Shown here piece after piece: positions 1 to 10,966 of a DNA stretch of 64,000 nucleotides. The notes below the pieces were generated by a model. That model worked only from the letters and a program-made list of their open reading frames with translations, ran no database searches and was not told where the DNA came from. The translations under genes and the position numbers were made by a program. This DNA comes from Tricholoma matsutake (taxonomy: Eukaryota; Basidiomycota; Agaricomycetes; Agaricales; Tricholomataceae), in NCBI GenBank assembly GCA_026075535.2, contig AP026548.1, positions 9,982,001 through 10,046,000 of the forward strand, read 5' to 3'. Positions within the stretch are counted from its first letter, which is position 1, and each line of letters starts with the position of its first letter.

Positions 1-297
1 GGTTCAGTAGACATGTTATCGGGGATGTCGTTGTTGGATAAGGAGAATGGGTCTCGTTCTGGGGTTTCTTCTTTATCGAAGGGTCTAAAATCTTCTTCGG
101 TGAGGTATCTTGGTTCCTTGTCTTCTGTTCGCTTCGAGAACCACTTTTGTGCTGGTTCTGAGTATTGTACTAGTCGACCTTGGTATCTATACCATGAGGT
201 TCTTCCTGATGTCGATGCTCCTGTTGGAGGTCTGTCTGGGCTTTGTCTGAAAGACGTTGTGTCTGCACCTAGGTAGGTGGACTTCGTAGATCAGCTT
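1..297 (-). CDS. partial unknown ORF running off the left edge
   Basis: The minus strand is open from about 297 to the window edge and has protein-like composition, with segments such as WYRYQGRLVQY and PRYLTEEDFRPF. There is no start codon in frame: a TGA lies just upstream, and a 3' splice-site-like CTAG at 269-272 suggests that the exon begins near 268. I do not recognise the family. It is rich in charged residues and Ser/Pro, as in disordered or Gag-like N-terminal regions, and the structured leader upstream (350-589) would suit an LTR retrotransposon, but this is inference only. Confidence 0.4.
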
Positions 298-349
298 GAC
301 CTTTTGTTAAGACTATAGGTCCTTGACTCAGCCTCAGCTTCGTGTATCG

Positions 350-589
350 CAGTTGGAGACTTTCCAACTGTCTCAGTATCGCACTAGGAGACTTTCCTAG
401 TGTATCGGGCTTCCTGCCTTCACTTGGGTACTTCCTCAAGTAGTCACAGCTATCCGTACTCAGAGGCTTTCTGAGTAGACCGTTCGTTCATGTATCACAG
501 TTGGAGGCTCAAGTTCAGGTTATCACAGCTAGGGGCTCCCTAAGCTGTCGAGTTCGAGTGTATCACAACTAAGGGACTTCCTTAGTTGT
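350..589. repeat. tandem array of small hairpins with a conserved loop
   Basis: Seven units of about 32-42 nt each consist of a TATC(G/A)-like lead, a stem, the loop GACTT (or GGCTT, TACTT, GGCTC) and the complementary stem. Perfect stems: 350-357/363-370 (CAGTTGGA/TCCAACTG), 382-389/395-402 (CACTAGGA/TCCTAGTG), 457-464/470-477 (TACTCAGA/TCTGAGTA) and 565-574/580-589 (ACAACTAAGG with its complement). Units at 422-441 and 526-547 pair with a G-U or a bulge, and the unit at 499-518 has a decayed right arm. Stem sequences differ between units while pairing is kept, which points to selection on RNA structure. It lies upstream of the ORF at 1-297 on the minus strand. Confidence 0.75.
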
Positions 590-749
590 CAAGTGTTCAG
601 GTTGAGTCTAAGACCATTGGTTGAATTAGGTCAAGCTGGAGAATACACAGAGTGTAGCTACAGCTTATATACTGTTCTAGGACTACCTATCGTCCAATCG
701 GAAAGTGAGATGCTTATCAGGTAAATATAGACAAGAACAATAGAGACAA

Positions 750-960
750 TAGGCCTCATGCCCTGCATGAGGCATCCGATGTCAAGGAGTGCTGCAGCAC
801 AGCATATCAGAGAACAATAAGAGAATAGCCTTATGCCTGGCATGAGGCATCCGATGTCATGGATCCGATGTCGAGGATCTGGTGTCAAGGACATGCTGCA
901 GTGCAGCATGTCGATCATGAGGGTCCAATGTCCTGGACCTCATGTGAAGGGGGTTGTCGT
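750..960. repeat. cluster of palindromes with GATGTC spacers
   Basis: A second hairpin-rich stretch. Visible palindromes are CCTCATGC-CCT-GCATGAGG near 755-773, GTGCTGCAGCAC near 789-800, CCTTATGCC/GGCATGAGG near 829-847 and ACATGCTGCA-G-TGCAGCATGT near 891-911. Between them CCGATGTC or a close variant recurs. It may belong to the same LTR or leader as the array at 350-589. No coding potential is evident. Confidence 0.5.
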
Positions 961-1044
961 ACCACGGTGCATGTGGGAGTGGGTTTGGGTGCATGGAGTC
1001 ACCATGCATCAAGGTGTCTTCCTGTCGGAAGAGAGTCGAGTCAA

Positions 1045-2475
1045 ATAAGAAAAATGAACTACCCGTACTTGCAGGTTCCTGTAGACAAATCATAACAGTT
1101 CTACAGAAGACAGCCAATCTCATAGTCCCATACCTACCACCTATTTACAGGGTGATACTGAGCCATGGAATCTACTATCAGGGATGGCAGGAATCCATGA
1201 CATGCATACTAAAGAAACCAGGAAAGTCAAGCTATGAAGTACCCAAAGCATACCACCCCATCACCCTACCATGCACTGTGGCCAAGGTATTCACATCAGT
1301 AATCTCTTCAAACCTCATCTCAGTAACAGAGCAACACCAACTACTGCCAGATACACACTTTGGCAGAAGACCCTGCAGAAGCATGACTGATGCAGTACAC
1401 CTGCTTGTACACTGGGTCAAGGAGGCATGAAGAAAAGGGAAAGTAGTTTCGATCCTCTTCCTGGACATCAAAAGGGCTTTTCCCAATGCAGTAATGGAAC
1501 AACTACTACACAACATGAAGAAGAGATGAGTCCCTGAAACAATAGTAAAATTCATTGAGCAACTGTTGAGGGGATGGTCAACATGACTGAAATTCAATGA
1601 TTATGTTTTGGACCAGATCCCCATTGACAATGGAGTAGGACAAGGAGACCCAGCATCACTACCATCTTTTTAACTTCTATAACACAGATCTTCTGGAACT
1701 AAGTGACACACTGCAGGCACTAGGGTATGTCGACAATGCAATGGTCATGGCTGTTGGAAAAGATTTTGAAGAAACTACATGGAACATCCAAGAACACATG
1801 GAAAAGAAAGATGGAGTGCTCCAGCGGTTGGCTGACCACAACTCCAGGTTTGAAATCAGCAAACTAGCAGTAATGCACCTAGGACACAGGAAGACCAAGC
1901 CACCAACCAGAAGTATGTGCCCGCTACACAAACTGAGGTTAATGCTCCAGGGTAGGGAAGTCAATAAGGTTGACAGTTACAGGTACCTCAGCATAGTCAT
2001 TGACAACAAACTAACATGGAGGAAACATGAAGATAGGGCCATAGACAAGGCTACAAAATGGGTAATGCAATGTCAACACCTCACAAGGACAGAGGTAGGA
2101 CTCTCACCTAAACTAATGTGCCAGCTCTACATGTTGGTGGCCATACCAAAGATGACATATGGGGCTGAGATATGGTATAACCCCCCAAGGATAATCCCAG
2201 GAGCAAAGCAAAGGACAGGATCAACAAGGGTCCTACATCAACTAACCAAAGTACAGTGAATGGCCACCCTGGCAATGAATGGGGCACTTCATACCACCCC
2301 GACTGACACACTAGACCTACATGCAGGCATCCTTCCACTTGAGCTCACCATGCTAAAGGCTTGTCACAGATCTTTAGTGTGAATATACACACTACCAGAG
2401 ACACACCCACTACTCCACATAGTACATTGATGATGCTCAACCAGGAAACCCAAACAAAACCCACAAAAAGGCTTC
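1045..2475 (+). pseudogene. Tad-like LINE, reverse transcriptase part (5' truncated)
   Basis: This encodes the reverse transcriptase of a non-LTR retrotransposon, which copies its RNA at a nicked genomic target. The order is typical: the ILKKPGK and YHPITLP segments, FGRRPCRS, the LFLDIKRAFPN motif (first catalytic Asp), DNGVGQGDPAS, then GYVDNAMVMAVG near 1724-1755 and the thumb region through 2470. Endonuclease and ORF1 are absent. In-frame TGA codons at 1428-1430, 1527-1529 and 1584-1586 sit where Arg is expected. There is a frameshift near 1672, just after a TAA, and the YVDD box reads YVDN. The element is dead. It resumes with its RNase H part at about 4325. Confidence 0.88.
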
Positions 2476-4320
2476 AGATGGTATAACACAGGTTAGAAGA
2501 AGGTTGCAAGGTGGTACTAAATATCACCGCTGTTACCTGAGGTTAGGGAAACAACTTTAGAGAGGGTCCGATGATGTTTGATGAGGTTAGAGAGTATACA
2601 AAATGCTGCAATAATGTTCAAGGAAAGTTCGAAGAGGTTTGAAGATCTCTGAAGAAGCTCAAATAAGTTTGAGGGAATTATAGAGGACGAGGATGGTTTC
2701 GACGAAGGCTGAGGATAGACTATAAAGATGTAGAAAGGCTTTGAGAGAGGATAGATGATAGATGATAGTTTTGAGAAGCTAGTATGAGAAGTTCAAAGAA
2801 GTTCAGCATAAAACACTGAACTTCGAGACTAAGTCGAGAGGCTTGGACTCAAGAGAATTACTCTTAAATCAGACGATTGGTGTGAGAGGACAATCTATTC
2901 TGTCTTTCTAGGTAGCTAGTACAAGGCTATATATGTTTGGAAGAGATGGTACTTGAAAGGAAATTAAACATGAGGAATACATGAGGCAAGATAAAAGCAA
3001 TAAAGAACTTTGCAAATCATAAAATAAATGAAAGATGATGAGGAGGGAAATGTATAGAGTCACAATTTATTACAGGTACCTGTCCTATTGATCCAATATA
3101 TTATCAAGACATTAAAGCGCCACAATCACGTCCTAAAATCCTGTCATTGTGTCTCCTCGTGTCCGGTGGTGCTCAATATGTGACACACTAACTCATACAA
3201 GTTGTGCTGCATGTGTCTGAAGGGTGGTGCAATAAGCATATGGCGGCCAAAGGCGTTTGAGGTGCTGTGAAGTCTTTCAAACTTGCTCAAAGTGTTGCAA
3301 AGTCATTTGAACTTGCTCGAAGTCGTTCAAAATCGTTCAACATTGTTCAAAATAGTTTTGGATAGTGTTTAAAGGTCCAGTCCAGTCTGGTTTTTGACTT
3401 CCAAAAGGGGCAACTGGCAACCGCAACCGGTCTGGGACTGACACAGATATTGGAGGACCGCAACCGGACCCTTTAGGATTGGTCCTAATCCGTCCATGGA
3501 CCAAAAAAGACAGGTTTGGACTGGTCTTTTGTCATAAGATTTATCGTGCCAAATAACCCATATGTATCTCAACAAATATGACCATAACCTCATATATATT
3601 ATATTCATGGATAGAGATTGTAATGCTCCATAGACAAATCTAACATTCAAGCAATTCTGTCAAGATTTGACTGAGATATGGCCAAAACCAAAAGGACATG
3701 CCTTCAAGTTACAGTTTGTAGTTTGTAATTTGTAGTTGGTAGTTGCACTCATTTGGGCTATTATATGAGTAAAATCCCATGGTACAGATAATTAGGTGTG
3801 TTGCTGCTACTTTTATGATGTCATATAGCTGTACAAAAAAAATTATAGCTCAGGTAATAAGCAATGCAATCAAAGTTGTTCTGATACAACAAAATACTCG
3901 TACAAAAATGTTTTTGGTCATATCTCAACCAATTCTTTACCATTTTTGATGATCCAGGGACCGATAATGAAGTAAATATGGGTGGGAGTAAGGTCCAACA
4001 TATGTTGGGATGAAGACTGGTGGCAACCAGTTTTAACCAGTTTTTCATCTGTCCTACTACAATTTTCACAACAAAAGACCAGCAACTGGACTGAAAAAGA
4101 CCGGTCGATAAATAGACCACTGGTCCCATCCTAATTGGTCCAGTTCAGTTCAGTTTCGGTCTTTTTTTCGGTCCTACAGACTGGACCTTTAAACACTAGT
4201 TTCGGAGCTGTCTTGTGGGGATCATAGGTGTTGGGAGCACATGTGGTAAAGTGTTGATGCCTTTGGAGATGTTCCCAGAGCTTAGACCACAAGGTGAACC
4301 TATCAACATGGGTACTGCAC
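2476..4320. mobile_element. unclassified insertion splitting the LINE
   Basis: The LINE reading breaks off near 2475 and resumes near 4325 with the next expected protein segment, so the DNA between is an insertion. Breakpoints are approximate and I found no clear target-site duplication. Apart from the nested MITE at 3363-4198 I see no gene: 2560-2800 is purine-rich with repeated GAGGTT/GAAG words, and 3230-3360 is rich in TTCAAA/TTGCTC words. It could be the remnant of an LTR or another non-autonomous element. Confidence 0.45.
3363..4198. mobile_element. hAT-type MITE, 836 bp
   Basis: Terminal inverted repeats TAGTGTTTAAAGGTCC (left, from 3363) and the exact complement (right, ending 4198) have the TAGNG start usual for hAT elements. 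It is flanked by an 8-bp target duplication, GTTTTGGA (3355-3362) and GTTTCGGA (4199-4206), with one CpG-to-TpG difference. GGTCC/GGACC words recur under the ends, as hAT transposase-binding subterminal repeats do. There is no transposase gene, so it would need an enzyme supplied in trans. Confidence 0.88.
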
Positions 4321-4324
4321 TATT

Positions 4325-5760
4325 CATGCAAGGAAACACTGCACGCCTCTACACAACCTGATGGACCACTTTCCAGAGATACACCCAGATAGAATAGAGA
4401 AAATAACACCCAATACACACCCTCCCACATATACCAACTCAGCTTTCACCACAGAGATAGCTGAGGACCAAGACACCTCTATTTGCAATGAAGCCAACAG
4501 CGCACCAGAAATCAAAGTCTTCATGGATGGATCAGGTATAGATGGCCATATAGGAGCGGCGGCAGTAATGTATAGGAGGGGAAGGCACACACCATCCAAA
4601 GTGCCAAGATATCACCTAGGAAGCGCGAACGAGTACACATCCTTCAAAGTAGAGGTAGTAGGGGTGCTACTAGGTATCTGGATGATCAGATCAGAGCACA
4701 TAGCAGGCCGACTCCCGATATCCATACTAACAGACAGCCAAGCACTCATAAAAAGGATCAAGACACACAAAGCTACCACTGCCCAATATCTAATCAAGAA
4801 CCTCCTGACAACTGCAGATAATGTCAATGCGACCAATGTAAACCCTAATACAAAGCACTTTCACCTGGCCTGGATATCAGGGCATAGCGGGGTGCAAGGC
4901 AATGAAAAAGTGGATGAGGAAGTGAAAAGAGCAGCCCAAGGTGACTCTAGCCCCCAACACATGCTCCCACCCATTTTACGAGGAGATCTGCCAAGAAGTG
5001 TAGCAGCAGTAAAGCAAAGATATCACCATGAACTGAAAGACAGATGGAAGGAAATATGGCTAGCATCCCCACGTCAACCGAAGCTAAGTTGACTGGACCC
5101 AAAGTTCTCATACAGCTTCTACACTAAAATACAGTCAAGTCTTAAGAGACAACAGGCCAGTTTACTGACACAGATATGCACAGGACACATACCACTGAAC
5201 TTCTACTTGCACCACATCAAGAAAATAGAGTCGAGCAACTGCGCAGCATGCCAAGGGTGAGGACCACCAGCTAAAGAGACCATTATACATTTCCTATTCG
5301 AATGCGAGGCCTACAATAAGGAGCGACATGAGCTAGATCGCCAAATGAGAAGGGACTCCAGGGACCTACCAGTGCTATGGAGTTCAGAAAAGGGGGTAAA
5401 AGCGCTAATCAGCTATGTGAACAAATCAGGGCAACTGCTCTCTACCAAAGGTGAACATCACATATCATGAGGAACATATACTTTCATGAAATCCTATAGG
5501 GACAACTCCAAGCAAAACACATGAGCTAGCAATGCTCGATATCACACATTTCCCCAAACCAACAAAACAAATAAATTTATGCCTGCAACACAGAGGACTA
5601 TGGAAAATGCAAAGCACGTGACTAGAGGTATCAGAACCAGACCAAACCTACATCCTCACTGTCCAACTTGTGCCTGCCACCAAAAGGCCAGGCAACTAAC
5701 AGCCACATAAACCCCCAACCAGCAAGGGCACCAAGTGAGTTGAAGAAGAGGTCGATGAAG
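4325..5760 (+). pseudogene. Tad-like LINE, RNase H and C-terminal part
   Basis: This continues the LINE polyprotein after the insertion. The open segment from 4361 holds an RNase H domain: VFMDGSG (first Asp), VEVVGVLLGIW (Glu), LTDSQAL (Asp) and the HSGVQGNEKVD segment, about 150 residues in the usual order. RNase H removes RNA from the cDNA hybrid. Further stops are TGA (5090-5092, near 5258 and near 5467) where Arg fits. Downstream lies a C-x2-C...H-x4-C knuckle (CAAC ... HFLFEC, about 5235-5308) typical of Tad-type elements. From about 5470 to 5760 it is 3'-UTR-like. Confidence 0.85.
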
Positions 5761-5765
5761 GGTCC

Positions 5766-6035
5766 TGCAGCTATAAGCACAGTAAGTAATCATTCACTAC
5801 TGAATAATAAGTCATTACTCACCTCAGTATAAGTGACTGAGGTGATCTGGTATCTGTCTACTGTATATATACAAGTCATGTTAGAAAAAGGAGAATGGTA
5901 TAAAGGTATCCATTACATGGATACAAACACGTGCATCAAGGGATGCACTAAGTATAGGACACACATCAATTAATGTGCCAAGATCTGTATTTGGCAATAC
6001 AGTGTTTGCATGCACTCATGGTGTCATTCTCAACA
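5766..6035 (-). repeat. copia 3' LTR
   Basis: Direct copy of 10697-10966. Five CpG sites present in the other LTR are CA here, so this copy has lost more CpG. The inner end (CAACA at 6031-6035) is followed by CTCCCCCTC, the complement of the polypurine tract. Confidence 0.85.
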
Positions 6036-6076
6036 CTCCCCCTCACCGTGAATACTCCTCCTTGCATGGAATCGAG

Positions 6077-6601
6077 TTAGCAGAGGCCGAGGAAGCCACG
6101 TAGGTAAGTGAATTGTTTGACATCTAGCGCCTTCGTCAACATGTCCACGACATTCTCATGGGTGTTGATGTAGGTAAGCCATAATTCATTTGATTGGATG
6201 CGCTCATGAAGGAAATGGTATTTGATGTTGACATGTTTAACATGGGAATGAAGGAGAGGGTCTTCAGATAAGGTCTTGGTAGCAGAGTTATTGCAGTAGA
6301 TTATTGTCGGGGGTGATTGCTGATGACTGATGGAATGAAGCAATGTTTGCAACCAGATACATTCCTTGGCTGTCTCAAATGCAGCAACATACTCAGCTTC
6401 ACAGGATGAAGTTGCAATGACCTTTTGTTTATGCACTGTCCAGGAGATGGCACCTGAACTGAGGGAGCATATATATCCACCTACACTGCAACATGTATCG
6501 AGGCAGTTAGCCCAATCAGAATCACTAAATGCATGGAGGGATATAGGTTGATTGCCACCAAGATAAAGTTGAAGGTCCCTGGTACCTTTGATGTAATGCA
6601 C
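6077..6601 (-). pseudogene. copia RNase H domain
   Basis: An open reading frame of 174 codons with the full Ty1-type RNase H pattern: AFSDSDWA, VGGYICSLSSGAISW, KQKVIATSSCEAEYVA, a CNNSATKTL segment and a C-terminal tail ending FLGLC. RNase H degrades the RNA strand during reverse transcription. It is the end of the pol polyprotein; the link to the reverse transcriptase upstream is broken by frameshifts between 6601 and 6795. Confidence 0.85.
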
Positions 6602-6779
6602 TAGCCTAGTGACTGCCTGCCAATGTACAAAGGAAAAACAATCAAGGTATTGTGAGAGTTGCTGGACAGCATAAGAAATATCGGGGCATGTACTGATGCA
6701 CTAAGTAGAGTAGACAACCCATGAGTGACCAGCAGGGGAGCTTGCTGAGTTGAGCCTGGTCCTCTGGACACATAGATTG

Positions 6780-9039
6780 TCAATCTGCACAGCATAATTT
6801 GGTACCAGGCTCTAAAGGTGCAGATACCAGATGGGCATCTTTTTGACCAAACAGTTCGAGAATTTTATCAATCAGCACTGTCTGTGATAGCGCAACAGTT
6901 CTGTTAGCCCTGTCCCAGGTGACAGCAACCCCAACAATAAAATGTGCCATGCCCAACTCAGAAATTGTCCATACCTTCCTCATCTGATCCTTGAAGCATT
7001 CATTTTCACTTGTGGAGTCTGCAATGGACAGATAGTCATCAATGTGGATGGCTTCAATAATAGTCCCGGAGTCAGACTTGCAGTAGTCCATGCAGGATTT
7101 GCAAGATAAGCGAGTGAACCCCCAATCGATCATTTGGGCATTGAGGGTTTGATTCCATATCCGCCCACTTTGTTTCATGCCATACAAACCGCATTGTAGT
7201 TGCCAAACCCAGAGGTAGTCTTAGTATAGTCTTTGCCATAGATTTGTTCAAAACCCTTGAAAACCAGACGGACCTTCCACCTAACAGCCTTCCCAGTCTC
7301 ATCATGCTTAATATGGAAAACTGGTTTCCCTTTATGGATCCACTTTCCCTGGGGAACGTCGCCACGGGGAATCAGTTTGTAAACACCCATATATTTCAAG
7401 GATTGAAGCTCATCTATGTATCCCTCTGTCCATTGATCTGCATCAACTGAGTTCTTAGCCTCCTCCCATGTTCGAGGATCATCTTCAAATTGAAGTGATT
7501 CGGGATCAAAATCCCCCATCTCCAAGATCAGGGCCTGGAATTGATGTGCTTGATCACTGAGATCAAGGTTATTGAGTGATTGCCAGAGTTCCTCAATGAC
7601 ATCATGATCATGATCGATTGTGGAATCTGGTGGGCGATCAGTCCTGGCAGCCAATGTTGCTGCTTGTCATTCTCGTCGTGCTTCCTTAACTTATGTGGCA
7701 CTCTCCTGGGATGTTTTGACAGCAGCAGCAGTTCTGGTAACAGTTGGACCACCACTGGGATTTTTCTCAGTGGGAATGGGTGTGCATGAAGAGCGACATG
7801 GGAGGGGTGTAAGTGATGGGACTTGTTGTACATCTGTATCGTGAGTGCCCCTGTCCAGAGAGTTGCAATCGACAACTGGGTCTTCATTGTCCTCATTATC
7901 CAGGGATAGGGGGCTGAAGTTTGATGTAGAGCCTTCAGTCTTGACCCCCCAATTTCCCATGGTAGGCGTAGGCAGTGCCAGTGAGTGACCATTGTGACTT
8001 TCGAGGAATCTAACATGGTAGGAACTGTGGATTTTTTGTGTCGCATGGTCATAGCATCGATATGATTTCGATTTTGAATCATACCCTACCAATATGCATT
8101 CAATGGAGCATTCAAAGATTTTAGGGTTGTCCTTCCTGGGGATAAGGACAAAGGCTTGGCAACCGATTTCTTTTAGGTAAGAGTAGTCAGGCTTGCTTTT
8201 GTACCAAGGCATGGTTCCTTTGAGGGAGCAAGTAGTGGTTTTTGCATGTAAATGGGAGGCTGTTAAATAGAATTCATCCCATAAATATGCTGGTAATCCA
8301 GAGTAAATCCGCATTGTACAGGCCTTAGCCATGAGTGTCCTGTGCATACATTTGATGCACCCAATGTGTGCAGAGGTATGGGGAGTGGTAAATCATTGCT
8401 CCATTCCCCGAGTCTTCAACCAGCCTCCATTTCATGCAACTTAAGCTTCCCATTATCGGTGATATAGATTTCAACTTTAAGACCCGTTTCAGTTTCTTGG
8501 GCAAGTTCCCAGGCTTTAAGTTTGGGAAAAGAATCATATCTGTTGCAAAGGTGTATTGACCAAGGAAAGGAGGTGTAGTCATCAACTATATCCATTACAT
8601 ATAAATTCCTGGTATGAGACTTCACTGCATGCGGTCCTGACAAATCAACCCATACTTTCTGCAACTTCCTTGTTGCCTTGTGACCAGGCCCCTCCTCATG
8701 TCTTTTTGGGACAGGCATCTTTGTCTGTTTTCCAAGCACACATGATTCACACTTAGGTGGTTTTGTTGAAGAAACAAGAGGCACACCTGTGAGTGTCCCT
8801 TTCTTGGCCATATCCCAGATGGATTGGTAGTTGGCATGGCCAAGATGGCAGTGCAATGTTTCCAAGTTTGGGGATTTGTGTATGGAAAAGGCATGGTCGA
8901 CAGCAGCAGAGTGGAGGTTGAGTGAGTAGAGTTTCTTGGAGAGTCTGGATCCTTGTGTAACTAGTGCACCGGTGGACTTGTCCATAATCCAACACTCCAT
9001 GTTATCAAAGTGTGTGGCAATGTTTGAGTCATCAGCCAA
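6780..9039 (-). pseudogene. copia integrase and reverse transcriptase
   Basis: Integrase is read from 9039: an HHCC zinc site (HCHLGHANYQ ... CESCVLGK), then core residues in WVDLSGPH and YITDNGK. A frameshift near 8420 leads into 8347-7691, the linker with a proline/serine-rich tail. The reverse transcriptase starts in 7654-7175 (KWIHKGKPVFHIKHDETG, VRLVFKGFEQ) and continues in 7187-6780 (YGMKQSGRIWNQ, then HIDDYLSIAD as the catalytic box). The middle of the domain, roughly 100 residues including the first catalytic Asp region, is missing between GKDYTKTTS and GLYGMKQ. In-frame TGA near 9056-9058. Confidence 0.88.
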
Positions 9040-9057
9040 TACTCCTACGGAGATGAG

Positions 9058-9844
9058 TCAGACAGTTGAGTTTGGGATATAGAGCACATTACATAAGAGA
9101 ATTGATGTGCCTCGGGCTATCCAGAGTGTGATATCCCTGACATGGATGGCAGCTATTGAGGAACCTCCCACCCCTCTAACAGTATGTGGTTGAGTTGGAT
9201 GAAGGGTAAGGAAATCCAATCTGTCAGGTGAAATATGTACAGTTGCACCAGAGTCGACAATAAAGGGATTCTTGTCCAGTGAAAGGTGAGATCGACGGGT
9301 CTGAGTAAGTGGTTTGACAGTGAATGCGCCATCAGTATGCATGGATGTATGTTGGTTCCAGTTGAGAGTCATAGACACCAACAATCCATCCCTCATATTC
9401 AACCTCTTCAATGGAAGCAGTGGGAAGGGGATCACATGCAAGGCCAGCAGTTTCCAGGTGGGAGGCGATGGGTGCAGGGGATTCAGAATCAACCATGACC
9501 GTGAAGGCATGTCCATTGACATCCTTTACCGTAATTGGGATCCTGGAGCTAGCAGTACCTGGTGCTTTCTTCTCGAGTGCCAGCTTCTGTGCAGCTTTGG
9601 ATTCATTGATGGTCTTCCCGGCCATGCTGCCTCCAGGCTTGATGCAGTACTCCATAGTATGCCCAGTCTTTTTACAGACAGGATTCCCACAAGTGGGCAT
9701 GTTAGGCACTTTGTTTGGTTTGGTCTGAGTGGTAAGTGAAATGGTGGAGCAAGAATCATGACATTGGTCATTCTCAAGGAGTGACTGTTCATTCTCCAGG
9801 AACAGGCTGATGTCCTTTGACCCATATGGGGAACTGGTGGTCAA
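9058..9844 (-). pseudogene. copia Gag zinc knuckle and protease
   Basis: The C-terminal Gag part has a knuckle of form C-x4-C-x4-H-x4-C (CGNPVCKKTGHTMEYC), which binds the RNA genome. After a frameshift near 9340 the retroviral-type aspartic protease follows, with the active-site segment VDSGATVHISPDR near 9230-9270 and a LYIPN segment near its end. Protease matures the polyprotein. Pol continues across the TGA near 9056-9058 (NSTV stop LISVGVL, Arg expected). Confidence 0.82.
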
Positions 9845-10394
9845 GGCAGCAATGTCGTGGATATAATGGATTGTGCATGTGGGAAGTTGTTGCTAAGGGA
9901 ATTAAGGAGGGCAATACAACAGAGTGGGTCCACTTTTATGTCCCCCATGGCAAAAGCGCGCTCAATGAGAGTGCAAATCCTCTCCACCATTTCGGGGAGT
10001 GGCACATCCTTTGAGCACTGGATGGAAAGTGCCTGTTGGAGCAATTGGACCTGGCGGACAGGACCTTCCTTCTGATGACAATCTTGGAGAGTTTTCCAAT
10101 TTACATCAGGGCCCTTCTTGATATCAAGGAATGGGTGCTCAGATGGGGAAACACTGGAAGCAAGAAAGGCATATGTGAGACATGAGTTAGCCACCCAGTT
10201 CGCAAGAGCATGGGTTTCTGTAGATGTAGGATATCACCGGTCACATATTCATAGAGTCCATTCAGCGAGAGGGTGATTGTGATCTCCTCGCACCATTATT
10301 TGTAATTAGACTTAAGTTTGTCCAACTTCTCCCCTGAGTACTGAACTGACAACTTGATGAGAGAAATAGAAGGTGGGTTTGTTTCAGCAACCAT
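9841..10394 (-). pseudogene. copia Gag N-terminal part
   Basis: The reading starts at the ATG complementary to 10392-10394 (MVAETNPPSISLIKLSVQ) and contains the usual copia Gag opening, with a W-x-E-x-ITITLSL segment and GLYEYVTGD. A TAA interrupts it near residue 33, and a frameshift separates it from the open stretch at 10194-9841 (LQLLQQALSIQCSKDVPL, ERICTLIERAF). Gag builds the particle that packages the RNA. About 300 bp between this start and the 5' LTR (10395-10696) hold no clear gene. Confidence 0.65.
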
Positions 10395-10696
10395 AGTGCA
10401 GAAAGTGGAAGTGGTAATGGCAGGCGAGCATCAAGTAGGGCGATGTCAAAGAAGACAAAGGGGAGGGAGATGGGTCGGGTAGTCTGATCCCGTTAAGTTG
10501 TGATCCAAGATCTAAGTGATCTAGGGCCCGATCAAAAATGGCATAGATAAACACTGAGTGGCTAAGAGATTTTCTACCATCGTCTAAATGTGATGGGAGT
10601 GGCCATAACCTGTAGAAAATCAATCCTAGTACAACAAGAGTGAACTCAGTCTCTGTATAGGTGACTGTATTAGTACTGTACCTAGTACAACAAGAG

Positions 10697-10966
10697 TGAA
10701 CTATAAGCACAGTAAGTAATCATTTGAATAATAAGTCGTTACTCACCTCAGTCTCTGTATAAGTGACTGAGGTGATCTGGTATCTGTCTACTGTATATAT
10801 ACGAGTCATGTTAGATAAAGGAGAAGGGTATAAAGGTATCCGTTACACAGATACAAACACACGGATCAAAGGGATGTGCTAAGTATAGGACACACATCAA
10901 TTAATATGCCGAGATCCATATTTGGCAATATGGTGTTCACATGCGCTCACAGTGTCATTCTCAACA
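10697..10966 (-). repeat. copia 5' LTR
   Basis: Copy of 5766-6035; it keeps CpGs that the other LTR has lost. Just inside it on the minus strand, the sequence at 10681-10702 (CCTAGTACAACAAGAGTGAA on the plus strand) is repeated at 10621-10646 together with an LTR-like GTCTCTGTATA segment, so the LTR edge has been partly duplicated. Confidence 0.85.

Larger units (their letters stand above)
5766..10966 (-). mobile_element. Ty1/copia retrotransposon with both LTRs
   Basis: Two direct repeats (5766-6035 and 10697-10966) bracket minus-strand gag, protease, integrase, reverse transcriptase and RNase H, in copia order. On the minus strand each LTR begins TGTTGAGAATGACAC, and the purine tract GAGGGGGAG lies immediately before the 3' LTR (plus positions just right of 6035). 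I see no target-site duplication: flanks are GGTCC left and CTTTT right. It sits at the 3' end of the LINE. All proteins are broken by stops, shifts or deletions. Confidence 0.9.

Noticed and set aside
350..589. Hairpin array as bacterial-type terminators
   Set aside because: No U tracts follow the stems, and the genome is eukaryotic.
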